Shown: positions 12,048 through 24,117 of the stretch, piece by piece
Layout of the letters: every line of letters begins with the position of its first letter
How positions within the stretch are numbered: position 1 is the stretch's first letter
Assembly (NCBI GenBank): GCA_013368325.1
Contig: JAACJK010000058.1
Coordinates: 620,001-684,000 of the forward strand
DNA length: 64,000 bases
Source of the DNA: Ephemerocybe angulata
Taxonomy: Eukaryota; Basidiomycota; Agaricomycetes; Agaricales; Psathyrellaceae
Direction of reading: 5' to 3'
Notes under the pieces: generated by a model
What the model saw: the letters and a program-made list of their open reading frames with translations, nothing else
What the model was told of the DNA's origin: nothing
The model's database searches: none
Position numbers and translations under genes: made by a program

Positions 12048-15000
12048 ATGTCGGTGGAGGCCATGGCTACCGCTCAAGAACTTGAAGTTCCTCAAACCGC
12101 CCAAACACCAACAGAAGATGATTCTGAGGTTCGTTAAATGGTTCAAACTATCTCTCAACATCGGGCCTAACGCACAGATTAGGAGGAATACGACGGTGAC
12201 CTGAATGTTCGCACTTTCAATTTCACAAGTTTCGCGATGGTTTTCTCATAAACCACAAGGATGATTTGCACGACGCATTGAGCGGAGACTTCAAGTTTAC
12301 CGGCAATTTCTATCACCGTTCAACCGACGCAAATGCACCGAGCCCAGGTCTGACGGTCGAAGGCCTCGGACTCATTGGTCTGCCCCTCAGCGAACGAGAT
12401 GCGAAACTTCTGATATCCCGGGCAGCGCAAGCACCTTTTGGCAAAGGCGATCAGACGGTTATCGATACAGATGTACGGGACACCTGGGAGATCGAGCCTG
12501 CGAATGTATCCTTCGCGAATCCAAAGTGGAAGGAGTTCATTGACCAAACGGCTTTCAAAACGGTGTGGGCAACGCTAGGTGTTGCGCCTTATACCACGAT
12601 GCCTCGTTGCGAACTGTACAAGCTCCTTCTGTACCAAGAAGGCTCACAGTAAGCTCGCCATTCCTGGGACATTCGATTATTGCTTCTGACATTGCGCCTT
12701 TTCAGCTTTCTACCGCACCAAGAGTGAGTCCAGATTCACTACCTGAATGAAATAAGTATACTAAATCCAAAGCAGCACAGAAAAGGCAAACGGAATGTTT
12801 GCAACAATCGTCGTCGTTCTTCCCTCAGCTTTTGAAGGAGGCCAGCTCCATGTCTCGCACGGCGGCCGAAGTGCAGTCATCGACGTCGCTCAAAACTCTG
12901 CCTGGAACACGTCGATTCTTGCTTGGTATACGGACGTCATGCACGAGGTCAAACCCATCACGTCTGGGTACCGACTGGCCCTCTCCTATAACCTCATCCA
13001 CACTTCGCCCAATACGCCTCAGCCGTCATTGCCCAACGAAGAAGGGGTGATGGACGACCTCCGCCAAACGCTCGAAAGGTGGGACCGGGACATGTACGAC
13101 GAAATGCCGGACCCTCCTCTCTACGCCTATATGTTGTCGCACCAGTACAGTCAGAATGACCTTAACAGGGGAGCAGCTGCCCTGAAAGGAAGAGACGCCC
13201 ATCTCGTTGCCCACCTTCGGCCCGTGGCTGAAGAGCTCGGTTTCTCTGTTTGCTTAGCGAATCTGAAGAGAACGGAGAGCGGATGTGCTGATGACTGTGG
13301 GTACAACTACAACAAACGAGGGCGGTATGGAAGGGGTTGGTATGATTCCGATGAAGATGAAGATGAGGATGAGCACGTCACGATGTTGGAGGTTGAGGAT
13401 TCGAGCATGGAATTGTCGAACGTCGTCAGGCTAGAAGAGAACGGGCCGAAGAACATGGGTTTAGGAACCTTCGCGCTGGACTCCGAAGCGTTAGTTCCCA
13501 GGAATGCGTTCGAGGACTTGGAACCAGACGACCAAGAATACGAGGGCTATATGGGTAACGTAAGAACTCTCCTCTCTTGCCCTTGTCGAGAGTCACTGAA
13601 CTTGACTATCAGGGGGCCGGGGGTCTGGAACAATGTACGCAAAATGAAGCTCGGAGTCGTATATTGCTGTCCTGACACTTACTCCTATCACAGGGTATAA
13701 TCGTTCAGCGCTCGTTCTTTTCCGGAAGGAGGACGAGACTGACATTATCATGTCTGTGAGCGGGCCAGCTGCTGTTCTTCGCAATCTCGAAGTGACGGAC
13801 ACACCCACCCCAACTGCCCAACAAGTCGTAAACTCTGTCCTCGCAAAGCTGTCGGATGCCGCGACTGCTGCGACCATCATAAGGCATGCGCTCGCCTGGA
13901 AGCAAAATGACGTCTGGAACAAGGCTATTCCATACATTGGGCCTTCCCTCGAAGCAGTCAGCTCTGAGATTACCCGTGCACTGGATGTGTTTGATTTGGA
14001 CTCGATTAAGCCAGGGTGAGGAAGGTAGCCTTTCCATCTTTGCTGCGCTGACTTCGGGTTTCCAGTCTCGCTCAACTTGTCAAAAAGCGCGCCGGGCTAC
14101 AACAGCGACTGGAAGTTGTGAAAGCCATTGTGGCCTACCTGGGAAATGCTGCTGACTCTGATTGGGTTGAGGAACTCACAAAGGAGGCGCTATCAACGTA
14201 CAAGGCCGCCTCGGTAGCCGATGTTGGTACGCTCGTCCGGATTGCTCAGGAGAGAGGGGTTGGCACCCTACAGACGGTGTACGTACTCGGTTTGCCACGC
14301 GCTTATGTCCTTGCGAGGTACTCATCCTTGATCGTGACGCAGTGTCCTCCCGAAGCTCGCTGCGCAGGCAGGGACATATGAATTCCACGTTACATTAGCA
14401 AAGGCTCTCAACCAGCATGCCAAACAGCTCACCGATTCCGATCCTAAAACGATTCAAAACAAGGGCGAGTTCGAGGGGGTGGTTCGTCAGTGCATTCGCG
14501 CCGCGATTGCGCAATGGGATTCGGTTGTGCAAGCCACAGCACCACACGCCAACCACTACATGCTAGCCCGGCCGGCTCCAGCTCTCTCTCCGACTGTCAA
14601 AACAGAGCGTATCAATAACCTCGTTCAGCTGTCGTTCGAGGTACAAGACACCGAGCTCTGCGTAGCGGTCTTCAATGGTGCTGGTGTCCAGCACCGCATG
14701 GAGGTTATGACGGCAATTCGGGGTCAAATTGGAAGTGCGAGTCCGGAATGGGTGAAAGAACTCGGTAAGACCTCGTTGTCGTCGTATTCGACCCCGGCAG
14801 TATCAGATGTCCCGACGCTTTCGTGGATATCCCAGGAGCTGGGCGCGGAGGGTATTCGGAACTTGTGCGTCCCCTTCGCTTCCAAAACCTGACCAATAGC
14901 GAACTGACTCTGATCTGGTTCCAGAGTCGTGCAGAAGGTCCCGAAGAGCGGGACGTATGCTTTCCTCATCGCACTTGCCAAATCATTGCATGAACGTCGG

Positions 15001-16050
15001 TCTCTTCTCTCTCGGGTGCCGGAAACGACAGATCAAACGAAGACGGAATTTGCTGGAGCCATCAGCCAGTGCTTGCTGTCTGCCGTCCCGCAGTGGGAGC
15101 AGGGCATCCCGACTCCTCCAGTTCATGGAGGGTACCCGTACCACGGCTACCGGGCAGCCCCGGTCGACACGGGTCCTGCTCTCAAAGTCCAGCGAATCAT
15201 CGAAATCGTCGAGTTCTGCTTCACCATTGGCGACCTGAAGCCCTGCAGCAGACTCTTCACTCTCCTCCTGGAGATCCCCGCGAACGTCAAGGTCGACGAC
15301 AGGTTCAAGCTGCTGCTTTCACCACTCATGTCACAACTCAAAGCAACTCTGGCGAAGCTAGGCAAGAGCATTACCCTTGAGCCTTTCAGGTCGTTTTTCA
15401 AGAACGCTATCGCTATCTACCTTGCGCGAATTCTCGGCCCAGTCCCTGTGGCTCAGCCCGCCGCCCTCCCAGCACGCGCCATTGGCTGCGGGTGCGCCGA
15501 ATGCAAACAGCTCAATGCATGGCTGTCAACCGCCACTCCCAGCATCAGCTTCAGGGCCGTCCAGGCGCGCCGCACACACCTCGAGCGCGAGATCGCGCAG
15601 GCGAGGATACCACATCTCATCTCCACCGAGACTGTGCGGAACCGTGGGTCACCGTATACGCTCGTGGTGAGTAAGCGCCCGGAAGTGATGGGTGGCCTGA
15701 ATTGGAAGGAGGCACAGACGAAGGCTGTCGCGTTTATCAGGAGTGTTGCGGACGATAAAGGCTTGAAGGAGCTGATGCCGGACAGGTATGAGGACGTGTT
15801 GAGGGCTGTGGCGGGGTCGAAAGTCTTCGTGGTTGGGGCGATGACTATTGCGGACCCCGACGGGATTGCGCCCACTACGCCAGCGGCGGCGACGGCTGCC
15901 AATGGCACCACTGCTCCATTGGCATCTTCGTCGACGGTGGCGGCAGGGGTGTCTGCCCCTGCAGCAGGTCCTTCCGCGTCTGTCGCCGGAGCGAAGCGAA
16001 AACAGCGAGACCCTCCAAAAAATACGATCGCTTTCATTGATCTGACTTGA
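12048..16050 (+). CDS. 2OG-Fe(II) oxygenase family protein, array copy 2 (active site intact)
   Basis: Ten exons (12048-12128, 12183-12206, 12260-12648, 12706-12723, 12776-13559, 13613-13634, 13694-14015, 14066-14278, 14343-14864, 14925-16050) give 1166 residues, with the same structure as copy 1. Iron ligands are H169 and D171 (HQD on an 18-nt exon, the Asp codon split by an intron) and H227 (VMHEVKP); R237 (SGYR) should bind 2OG. An acidic insert (DEDEDEDE) lies near residue 340. Exon 9 repeats the helical module that starts exon 10 (GTYEF against GTYAF, then the C..AI.QW pattern). GCGCAECKQ follows, then a Pro/Ala/Thr-rich linker, a KRKQRD basic stretch and a terminal AFIDLT. Either ATG 12048 or 12063 may start it. 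A nuclear enzyme is inferred; its substrate is unknown. Confidence 0.88.
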
Positions 16051-16786
16051 TTTTCTTGTTATGCTTCCCATCGTCCTTTCTTGCTTCTGCCCATTGCTTT
16101 CTGCGCTTACTCTGCTGTCCCTTATAATCCTCGCTATATTCTCGCTTAGCGGCTCACCCTGCGTTGTCCCCCTTCCATATTCGTATCCAAGCCTTGTATA
16201 GCTATAGATTGTCATCTTGTAGTACGGTTTTAATCCGGGGTACCCATAGCTAACTTCAGCTAATATTCTATTGATACTGCTTTCGCCATTTCTAGATCCA
16301 GTGTTCGCTCCAGTCACCTTGCGCTCGCCATCGGGGCGACGGGCGTTGACGCGATGATGCCGTGTCCCGCATGGATTCTTGAGTCTGACTCGCGAAACCG
16401 CCGAGCGCAGACTCTGAAAGGCAAGTGATACGGCTCAAATGCCACGTTCAAAGCGTCTGACTCCCCTCGCTTGCAGTTCTTGTTACTTGGTGCCACGGCG
16501 CCTCCACGCGCTCGCCAAAATGACCACGAATGGTTATTGAGGCCGCGACATCAGTTGCAAATGACTCGAGATCGTCCACAAAAGGGTTCAACACTTACCA
16601 CGACAATGTTCTCCTTTGTCCTCCGATGGCGGGATCTAGCGGGCACACACAAAGACCCTGAACTTGCCCTCGCATATAAGATGCCTGCCCTCTGAGCTCC
16701 ATCTCTCAATTCAGACCGATACTTCATTCTGCGCACTTTCTCCATTTCCCCACTGATATCTTTGTACATCGACATCGAAAGCACCG
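16051..16786. other. Intergenic stretch and promoter of copy 3
   Basis: No gene. The 3' flank of copy 2 is pyrimidine-rich. A TATA-like element (ATATAAG near 16674) lies about 110 bp before the copy 3 start. The whole interval has a diverged twin at about 23392-24117 in front of copy 5. Confidence 0.6.
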
Positions 16787-19700
16787 ATGAGTTCAGCCAG
16801 TTCAACACACTCTATGGACGTTGATAACGACTCTGTGACTGAGTTGGACCCCGGCCCTCCAGAAGAGAAGATGGTTGCGGGTGCTCCTGATGCCCAACTG
16901 GAGAAGGACCTAAACGTTCGTGGTCAATGATATTCAAATGCATCATCCGCTTACCTTCGACACTAGGATGATCTGTTAGCTGCCCTCTCTGGTGAATTCA
17001 AGTACCTGGGCGAGTTCTACCACGCGAGCTCCGATTCCTGGCCGAAAGCACCCGACCCTGAACTCACCATCGAGGGCGTCGGACGAGTCGACCTTCCACT
17101 CACTGAAGCATGCGCAAAGGCGGTTATGGCCATGGCTGAACAAGCGCCGTACGGGAAAGGAGAACTTACCGTTGTCGACACCGCGGTGAGGGACACCTGG
17201 GCGATTGAGCCTTCAAGCATCGTATTCGAGAACGCCGAGTGGGCCAAGTACATCGCTAGCACTGTCACGCCGCGCGTCTGGAAAGCCCTGGGTGTCGCAG
17301 CCCCAATCAGCAATGCAAGGTGCGAGCTGTACAAGCTCCTCTTGTACCAGACTGGATCCCAGTAAGTCTCCTTACTCTCGCAGACCATCACAAGGATCTA
17401 ATTCTGTGCATTAGTTTCTTGCCACATCAAGAGTGAGTATGAGACTCGTCGTGTCGATGTACTCCGACTAACTTCACCCCCCTAAAGCACGTGCAAGAGC
17501 GACGGAATGTTTGCCACTGTGGTCATCGTCCTACCCTGCGACTTCGAGGGGGCGAAGTCCATCTATCCCATGCGGGCAAGTCAGCTATCCTCGATGTCGC
17601 CGCGGATGCCGGAGAGTGCAAAACCTCAATTTTGGCCTGGTACACGGACGTCATCCACGAGGTTAAGCCCGTCACTTCGGGATATCGGCTTGCCTTATCA
17701 TACAACCTCATCAACGACTCCCAAAGCTCAGACCCTCTTCCAAAGGTACCCACTATGGACAAGGCAACAGAGGGGCTCCGCTGCGTCCTCCAGAAGTGGA
17801 AGGACGGTGGATACCCGAACCTGATGGATCCCGTCCTTGCCTACGTCCTATCTCACATGTATAGCGCAAAGGACCTTGCTCGCGGGGCTCTAGCTTTGAA
17901 AGGCTCGGACGCTCACCTCGTACGCTACCTTTTACCAGTTGCCGAGGAACTTGGGTTCTCGGTGTTCCTTGCAAACCTCCAGAGGGTGGTCAAGGGGTCG
18001 GTCAAGGACCCCGAATCTGGTAACGATCACAAGATAGAACATCTCTACGAGAAAGAGCAAGAGATATATCATCTCACCCGCATCAGTAGTGATGGTCCAC
18101 AGCTGAAGATAGGATCTTTCGAGGTTCCTGACGAGATTTTCGTTCCGAAGAACGAGTTCGACGAAAGTAAACCGGATTATGAAGATTACGAGGGGTATAC
18201 AGGAAACGTAAGTCCCTCGGACCCCTGAAGCTCCGAGTCGCTTCCACTTGCTAACCAACCAACAAAACAGGACGGTGGAGATTTAGAACAACGTGGGTTT
18301 AAATTCGTCTCTGCTCGCTCCCGGGACGTCGCTTAACCTGCCGCTGGATATAGGATATGAACGCTCCGTCCTTGTTCTCTTCCCCAAAGAGGATCAAACC
18401 AAGTTCGTATACATTGCGAAAGGCGCAGATTGGGCGATGGAACATTTAGAGTCGAAGTCTTTAGAGCTCGATGCCGATATCCTGGTGGATGCGATTTTCG
18501 CAGAAAGGGCCGAAGACTGGGTCAGTGAAGGGTACGCTAAAATGCTCATGGCCCGGGCAGTCGACACGAAGGACCCAGATCTGTGGAATAGAACTGTCGT
18601 TTGGGGAAAGGCATCGTACATACAGGTCCAAGATCCTATTGCGCTCTTCGGCTTTGACGCAATAAAGCAAGGGTGCGTTTACTTGGAGGTTGTAGGTAGA
18701 GCTCCCCGGCTGACACTCCATACAGGCTCACTTTCTATGCGCTAGGGAACAAAGAGACGGGCGTGCATAGAACGCTGGCCTGGAGTATGACGCGCCTCAG
18801 GCAGTATGCTTCCCTTGCAGGAGAAGCGAATCCACCGACTTGGATTGAAGAACTTAAGCGAGAAGCTATGTCGTCCTTTGCAGCCCCTTCCCGGCATGAT
18901 TTCGAAGAGGTCATTCTCCTGGCCCAAGAATATGGTGTGCAGGTCCTCTGTGATACGTGAGTTACCGTTCTCTGCGCCCAGAGGTCTGAAAATTGCTGAC
19001 CATCTTCTGACCTAGGATCATCCCGAGGATTGTGGACTCGAAGCTCACCGAAAAATTTGGATTCTTCAAGGCTCTGTACGACAAGTTGCAGGAGAACCGG
19101 GCTTTGCTGCTCAATGACAGCGCCACCGGCGATGCGCCTTCTGCGGCATACGAATCGGCACTTCTCTTGTGCCTTGACCAAGCGTCTACAGCCTTGATAG
19201 AGCATCACTCAAGCAAGCCAGACTTCCCTCAATACGCAGGTCCCGCAAATGGCATAACGGACCAGAAGAGGATCGAGAACGCGCTCAACGACATCCGGTT
19301 CGTCATTGAGGCCTCCCTCGCCAACGCGAAGATGGAGCCCTGTAGCCGTCTGCTTTCCTCTCTTCCCGACATCCCTCGCGAGCCAGTTTTCGGGACGCCT
19401 CACCGCATCAACTTGCTCATCCCCCTGGTCACCAGTCTCAAGGAAATATGCGTCAAACACGGCGTAGATTGCTTAACTCAAGACCCGTTCGCGTCTTTCC
19501 TCAGGGAGATGATTTCCCTTTATCTATCGCGCATCCTTTCAACACCTGATGATCGGCCTTCTCTCCCCTGTATGTCAATCGAGAACGCGTACAGCCGGGA
19601 TGGAGAGATTGACGACTTCCTCAACAATCCTTGGGAGATGGAATGGGTAAGTACTCCTCTCGAAGAGTATTGGGCTACCAGCCGTGTAGAGGGTCCCGAG

Positions 19701-20000
19701 AGATGGTACTTCGCCGGTGGCCCGTCTGATGCCAAGCTCTCTACCTTCCTTTCGGCGAAATCCGAGATGACGAACCGACTGAAGAAGCACTATACGGTGA
19801 CCATAACGAAGACCCCCCTGTTTATGGAGGCGTATAGCTGGGAGACTCGCTTAGCAGCGGCGAAGAAGTTTTTGGATACTATAGGGGACGAGGAGGGACT
19901 GAAGAGACTGATGGGCGAGAGGTATGACGATGTTTTGAAGGCGATGGATGGGACACAGGCTTTCGTTTACGCTGCAGGGGAGGAAAGCTCCTCTGCGTAG
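16787..20000 (+). pseudogene. Array copy 3, frameshifted inside the oxygenase domain
   Basis: Eight exons (16787-16915, 16967-17361, 17415-17432, 17488-18207, 18271-18292, 18354-18672, 18726-18956, 19016-20000) parallel copy 5. The HQD microexon and the distal VIHEVKP and SGYR segments are all present. Between them, at about 17546-17553, one G is missing from the run that encodes FEGG in copy 5, so the reading frame changes in the middle of the catalytic domain. The rest of the gene, some 750 codons, stays open in the second frame with intact splice sites, so the lesion is recent or is an assembly error. There is no exon-9 module, no cysteine cluster and no basic tail, as in copy 5. Without the deletion it would be about 939 residues long. 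Confidence 0.8.
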
Positions 20001-20532
20001 AATGGTACCTCTCTGTGGTGAAGCGCGTACGGGCACCTTTTAAACAGTCCCAATGTTGTAGACATAACCATTCGGAAGTGGTTGGATGAAGACGTTGAGG
20101 TTTCACAGGCTACCGCGAACAAACCGCGAACACGCCCACCGAGGGTAAATTAGATGATATTCTTCAGACGAAAGTGTATATCAAGTATATACTTAACTTT
20201 TATGTGGTCTCGTAGATATGCCTGCTCTCTGTGTGGTACTGCAGCCTACCGATAGTAACCTCTGTCGCTCACCAGCTTTCGAGGGCCGCATCAAATGTTC
20301 GTGATGATGCATCAGTAACTTTCAAAGCCCGCTAAAAGTCCAACCAGGTCCAACCTGTGAGGGTCGTTGAGTCCAAGTTGAGTCCAACCGGTTGGACGTT
20401 CAGGACTGCTTCCACTTACCATCTTGGAAGGTCTCCAGTCCGTCCCAACATTCGTCGACTCGTGGGAACTGATATTTTCTGAGATGGAGAATTGCTGGCA
20501 CTGTTCTCGCCAACTTGGCAATCGTCCATACG
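20001..20532. other. Intergenic stretch with clustered GTCCAACC sites
   Basis: No gene between copies 3 and 4. The oxygenase-domain exons expected in front of copy 4 are missing here. GTCCAACC occurs at 20338, 20348 and 20382, a related GTCCAAG at 20372, and the last site forms a perfect 16-bp palindrome at 20382-20397. Confidence 0.55.
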
Positions 20533-22966
20533 ATGAATCCGACTCAAAATTCGGCCAGATTGGCGCTTTCCAGTGATCTTGCTGTAAGTTTGAAGTTTTC
20601 GAAGTATTCATATCCGCTCTTACCACTGGACTAGTTCAATGTGAGCCGAGCTTTGACTCAAAACAAGAGAACGGATGCGGAACCCCAGCTTCGACGCGCT
20701 CTCAACGACTGGAAGACCGGAAAGTACACGACGAAGCCCAAAGTTCCTTTTATCGCCTTCGTTCTGGATGGGTGGAACGACATCAAGGGAGAAGCTATTC
20801 AGGGAGACGATGCAGGGCTGCTAAACCGACTCGTCCCTCTCGCAAAGGAACTTGGCTTCTGCGTATTCCTCGCCGACCTGAAAAAAACGATCAACGGTCA
20901 GCCGCACCACAAGCACTGGACCTACTCCATCATCCCCAACCCCAAGCGCCCCAGGACGTACAAGGATAAGTGGGGGCCAAGCGACGGATACCATTGGCCA
21001 ACGGGGGAAGGCTGGGATGTCCGTGACGCGTACGAGCTGGGGGACTACCTTGTGCCCATGGGCGACATCATCTCGGAGGACCAGATTCTGTCGGACCTCA
21101 AGAGCCTCGATGGAGCGGAGACGTCGATGACGGGTGAATGTTGCTTTGAGCTGGACAGCTTGATCCCGAAAGACGTTTTCGTGAAGGCGACTCCGCCTGA
21201 GGACGAGCGCAACTTTGACAGAGAACGCGGTGTGGTGACCTACGGTACGTGTTTCTATTTTTTGCCATGCTCGCTCAAACTTATCGTGCACAGAATTCAA
21301 CCATTGGGCTGTCGTGTTGTATTTGAAGGACGACGAGGCTGATGTGTTTACTGGGCTCAATCACCCAGAGTGGGCCTTGAAGGTTCTCGACACACCAACT
21401 CCGGTGGCCAGTAAAGTCGCTGCTGCCGTGCTCAAGCAGCTGGAAGAAAAAACGCCGCGACACTCCCTTCCGAACGCGCTTTGCTTGCTAGAGCGCGCTG
21501 CGGATTGGAAGCAGGGTGACCTGTGGAATGCCGCTTTGCCATACATCGCGAACGCCCCCGTGAAGACAGTCACTGCCGTGATAGCGCATGGGCTCAAAGC
21601 GTTCGAGCTAGACTTGCTCCAGTCGGGGTGAGTCCAAGAGCCAGTTTTTCGGCATCTATCTAATTACAATTTTTTTTTCAGCGTGAGTCGTCTCGTGGAA
21701 CAAAGTGCGAGTCTTTCATCCAAGGTCGCAATCGCCCAAACCCTCGTTGCCCATAACCCCAGCTACGCGAGTCGGGGATGGGTAGGGCTTTTAGTCGCAG
21801 GAATTCTGGAAGACTACAGTAACCCAGAAGTTGCAGATGTCCCGGGTATCGTCTGGATGGTCCAGGTATTCGGCCCCCCAGCCGGCGAAGCCACGTAAGT
21901 GTTCGACCCCCTCTACAATGGACACCAAACCTCACACTGTCTTCACAGTCTGCTTTCAAAGCTCCAGAAAACCAGATCCACGTATGAGTTCCTCGTGGCT
22001 CTCGCCAAGTCCCTCCACGCCGGCCGCTCGCTCTCCAAAGCCCCGCTCAATGAGTTGATAGTCCAGTGCCTAAACGCGGCCACACCATACTGGCAGGGAT
22101 ACTGCTACGTCAACGCCGACTCTGCGACCGAGCGTGTCCGTGAGATTATCGAGCTTGCGCTTGCCATCGGGGATCTCCGTCCCTGCGAGCTTGTTTTCGA
22201 CCTCCTCTTCACCAGCACTGACAAGAAAGTACTCGAGAAGCGGCTCCGGGAGCAGTACCGCCCCCTCGTTCCGTACCTCAAGTTGCTCCTCGCCCAACAC
22301 GGCCAATCGATAACCGCGCAGCCCTTCCGCACATTCTTCAGGAACACTGTCGCCGTCGCCCTCAGCGCCTGCTGCCCTACACCTTCCCAGCCCCAGAGCC
22401 ATGCTCCGACTGTCGACCAGCTTCTTGGCAGGTACACGGCGTGCGGCTGCGAGGAGTGCGTGCAGATGCAGGCCTTACTCCTTGGCACGGCGCAAGAGAT
22501 CAAGTTTACAGTCGCGCTGGCACGCCGCAAGCATGTTGAGGCGTACTTACGGTGGGGTGGTCCAGTGCTTGCGCAGCTCGTTGAGACACAGACGGTGAAG
22601 GCGGAGAAAGCGGGGAAGGCGCACACGCTCGTTGTGAAGAGGAAGGAGCACCCTTCCGGGTTGAGTGTGGTTATACCGACTGCGGTGGGACCGGCGGTGA
22701 GGGTGCCGGTGGGCGTGAGGGCCTTCGTGGAGAGCGTATGTGGGGAGGAGGGGGTGTTAAGGGAAATTATGGGGGATAGATATGGAGACGTTGTGGATGT
22801 CCTGGAAGGGAGGAGGGTGTTTGTGTTGGGTGAGCTGTCGAAGGATGGTGCGAGTGCGGTGGGATCTCTTATTGGGAACGCCTCTGGTGCAATGCAGGCC
22901 GCTGTGAGCTTGAGTGCGAGTGCGAGTGCAAGTGCGGCTGGGATGAAGAGGAAGCGCTTGGACTAA
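20533..22966 (+). CDS. Array copy 4, lacking the oxygenase catalytic domain
   Basis: Five exons (20533-20583, 20635-21244, 21294-21627, 21682-21894, 21949-22966) give about 741 residues in one frame. The first exon encodes ARLALSSDLA, which matches the last strand of the oxygenase domain (SGYRLALSYNLI) in the other copies. Everything upstream, including all iron ligands, is absent. The remainder is collinear with the family: the LKDDEAD segment, helical repeats, an ACGCEECVQ cluster, a Ser/Ala repeat and a basic end KRKRLD that looks like a nuclear signal. There is no exon-9 module. The start is the first in-frame ATG and a true upstream exon cannot be excluded. Open frames and good splice sites argue for a surviving non-catalytic protein rather than a dead gene, but expression is unproven. 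Confidence 0.65.
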
Positions 22967-23030
22967 AGCATCTAGACGTCAAATTTTGGATCCAACACAA
23001 CGACTCGGAACAAGCTGGATGAAGAGGTTG

Positions 23031-23391
23031 GAAGTGATGGGTGGCCTGAATTGGAAGGAGGTGCAGACGAAGGCTGTCGCGTTTATCAGGAGTGTTGCGA
23101 CGATAAAGGCTTGAAGGAGCTGATGCCGGACAGGTATGAGGATGCGTTGAGGGCCGTGGTGGGGTCGAAAGTCTTCGTGGTTGGGGCGATGACTATTACG
23201 GATCCCGACGGGATTGTGCCCACGCGGCGACGGCTGCCAATGGCACCACTACTCCATCGGCATCCTCATCGACGGTGGCGGCAGGGGCGTCTGCACCTGT
23301 AGCTGGTGTTTCCGGGCCTGTCGCCGGATTGAAGCGAACAGCGAGACCCTCCAAAAAATACGATCGCTTTCATTTAATTGATCTGACTTGA
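23031..23391 (+). pseudogene. Relic of the C-terminal end of a copy-2-like gene
   Basis: This is a near copy of the last 370 bp of copy 2 (from 15682: the region encoding EVMGGLNWKEA to the terminal FIDL). It has lost one G at GTTGCGACG (23094 region), has a deletion around 23222, and has extra bases before the final codons, so the frame is broken several times. It is joined directly to the 3' flank of copy 4. It marks the left edge of the second segmental duplication unit. Confidence 0.9.
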
Positions 23392-24117
23392 TTTTCTCGT
23401 TATCCTTCCCATTGTCCTTCCTTGCTTCTGACCATTCCTTTCTACGCTTACTCTCCTGTCCCTTATAATCTTCGCTATATTCTCGCTCAGCGGCTCACCC
23501 TCCCTGCATTGTCTCCCTCCCATATTTGTATTCAAGTCTTGGATAGCTATAGGCTGTCATTTTGTAGTACATTTTTAATCCGGGATACCCATAGCTAACT
23601 ACAGCTAATCCAGCCCCATCGCGCTCGACATTCCTAGGAAGCATGACACGTGTTCGCAGGCCGCCTTGACGCGCTGTGATATACGCGTCGGGGCGACGGA
23701 GATTGACGCGACGGTGCCGTGCCCGCATGGATTTTTGACTTTGACTCGCGAAACTGCCGAGTGTCGGCTCTGAAAGGCAAGTGATACGGTTTGTCTGACT
23801 CCCTTCGCTTGCATAAGTGTTATGGTGCCACACGCGCCTCCAGGCGCTCGCCACCAGACTGGCACAAATGGCTATTGAGGCCGCGACATCAGCTGTAAAT
23901 GACTCACAAAGGTCGACTCTTTACCACGACCATGACGTTCTCCTTTGTCCTCTGTTGGAGGGATCTAGCGAGCACACACAAGACCCTGAGCTTGCCCCCA
24001 CATATAAAATGCCTGCTCTCCCGGCTCCGAGCTTCATTCCTCAATTCCGCAGCGCTATTTTTCCGCCAGCCCCTTGCCTCCCCCTGATATCTTTGAACAT
24101 CGACATCGACAGCATCG
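23392..24117. promoter_or_regulatory. Promoter region of copy 5, duplicate of the copy 3 promoter
   Basis: No gene. It matches 16051-16786 along its length with substitutions and small indels. TATAAAA at 24003-24009 lies about 110 bp before the copy 5 start, better conserved than in copy 3. Confidence 0.6.

Larger units (their letters stand above)
15682..20100 (+). repeat. Segmental duplication, left unit
   Basis: From the last part of copy 2, through the intergenic promoter, to just past the 3' end of copy 3, this sequence is closely matched in the same order by 23031-27440 (copy-2-like relic, promoter, copy 5). Matching tracts include ends of genes, both promoters (for example CTGAAAGGCAAGTGATACGG) and all exon borders. 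Limits are approximate. Confidence 0.8.
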
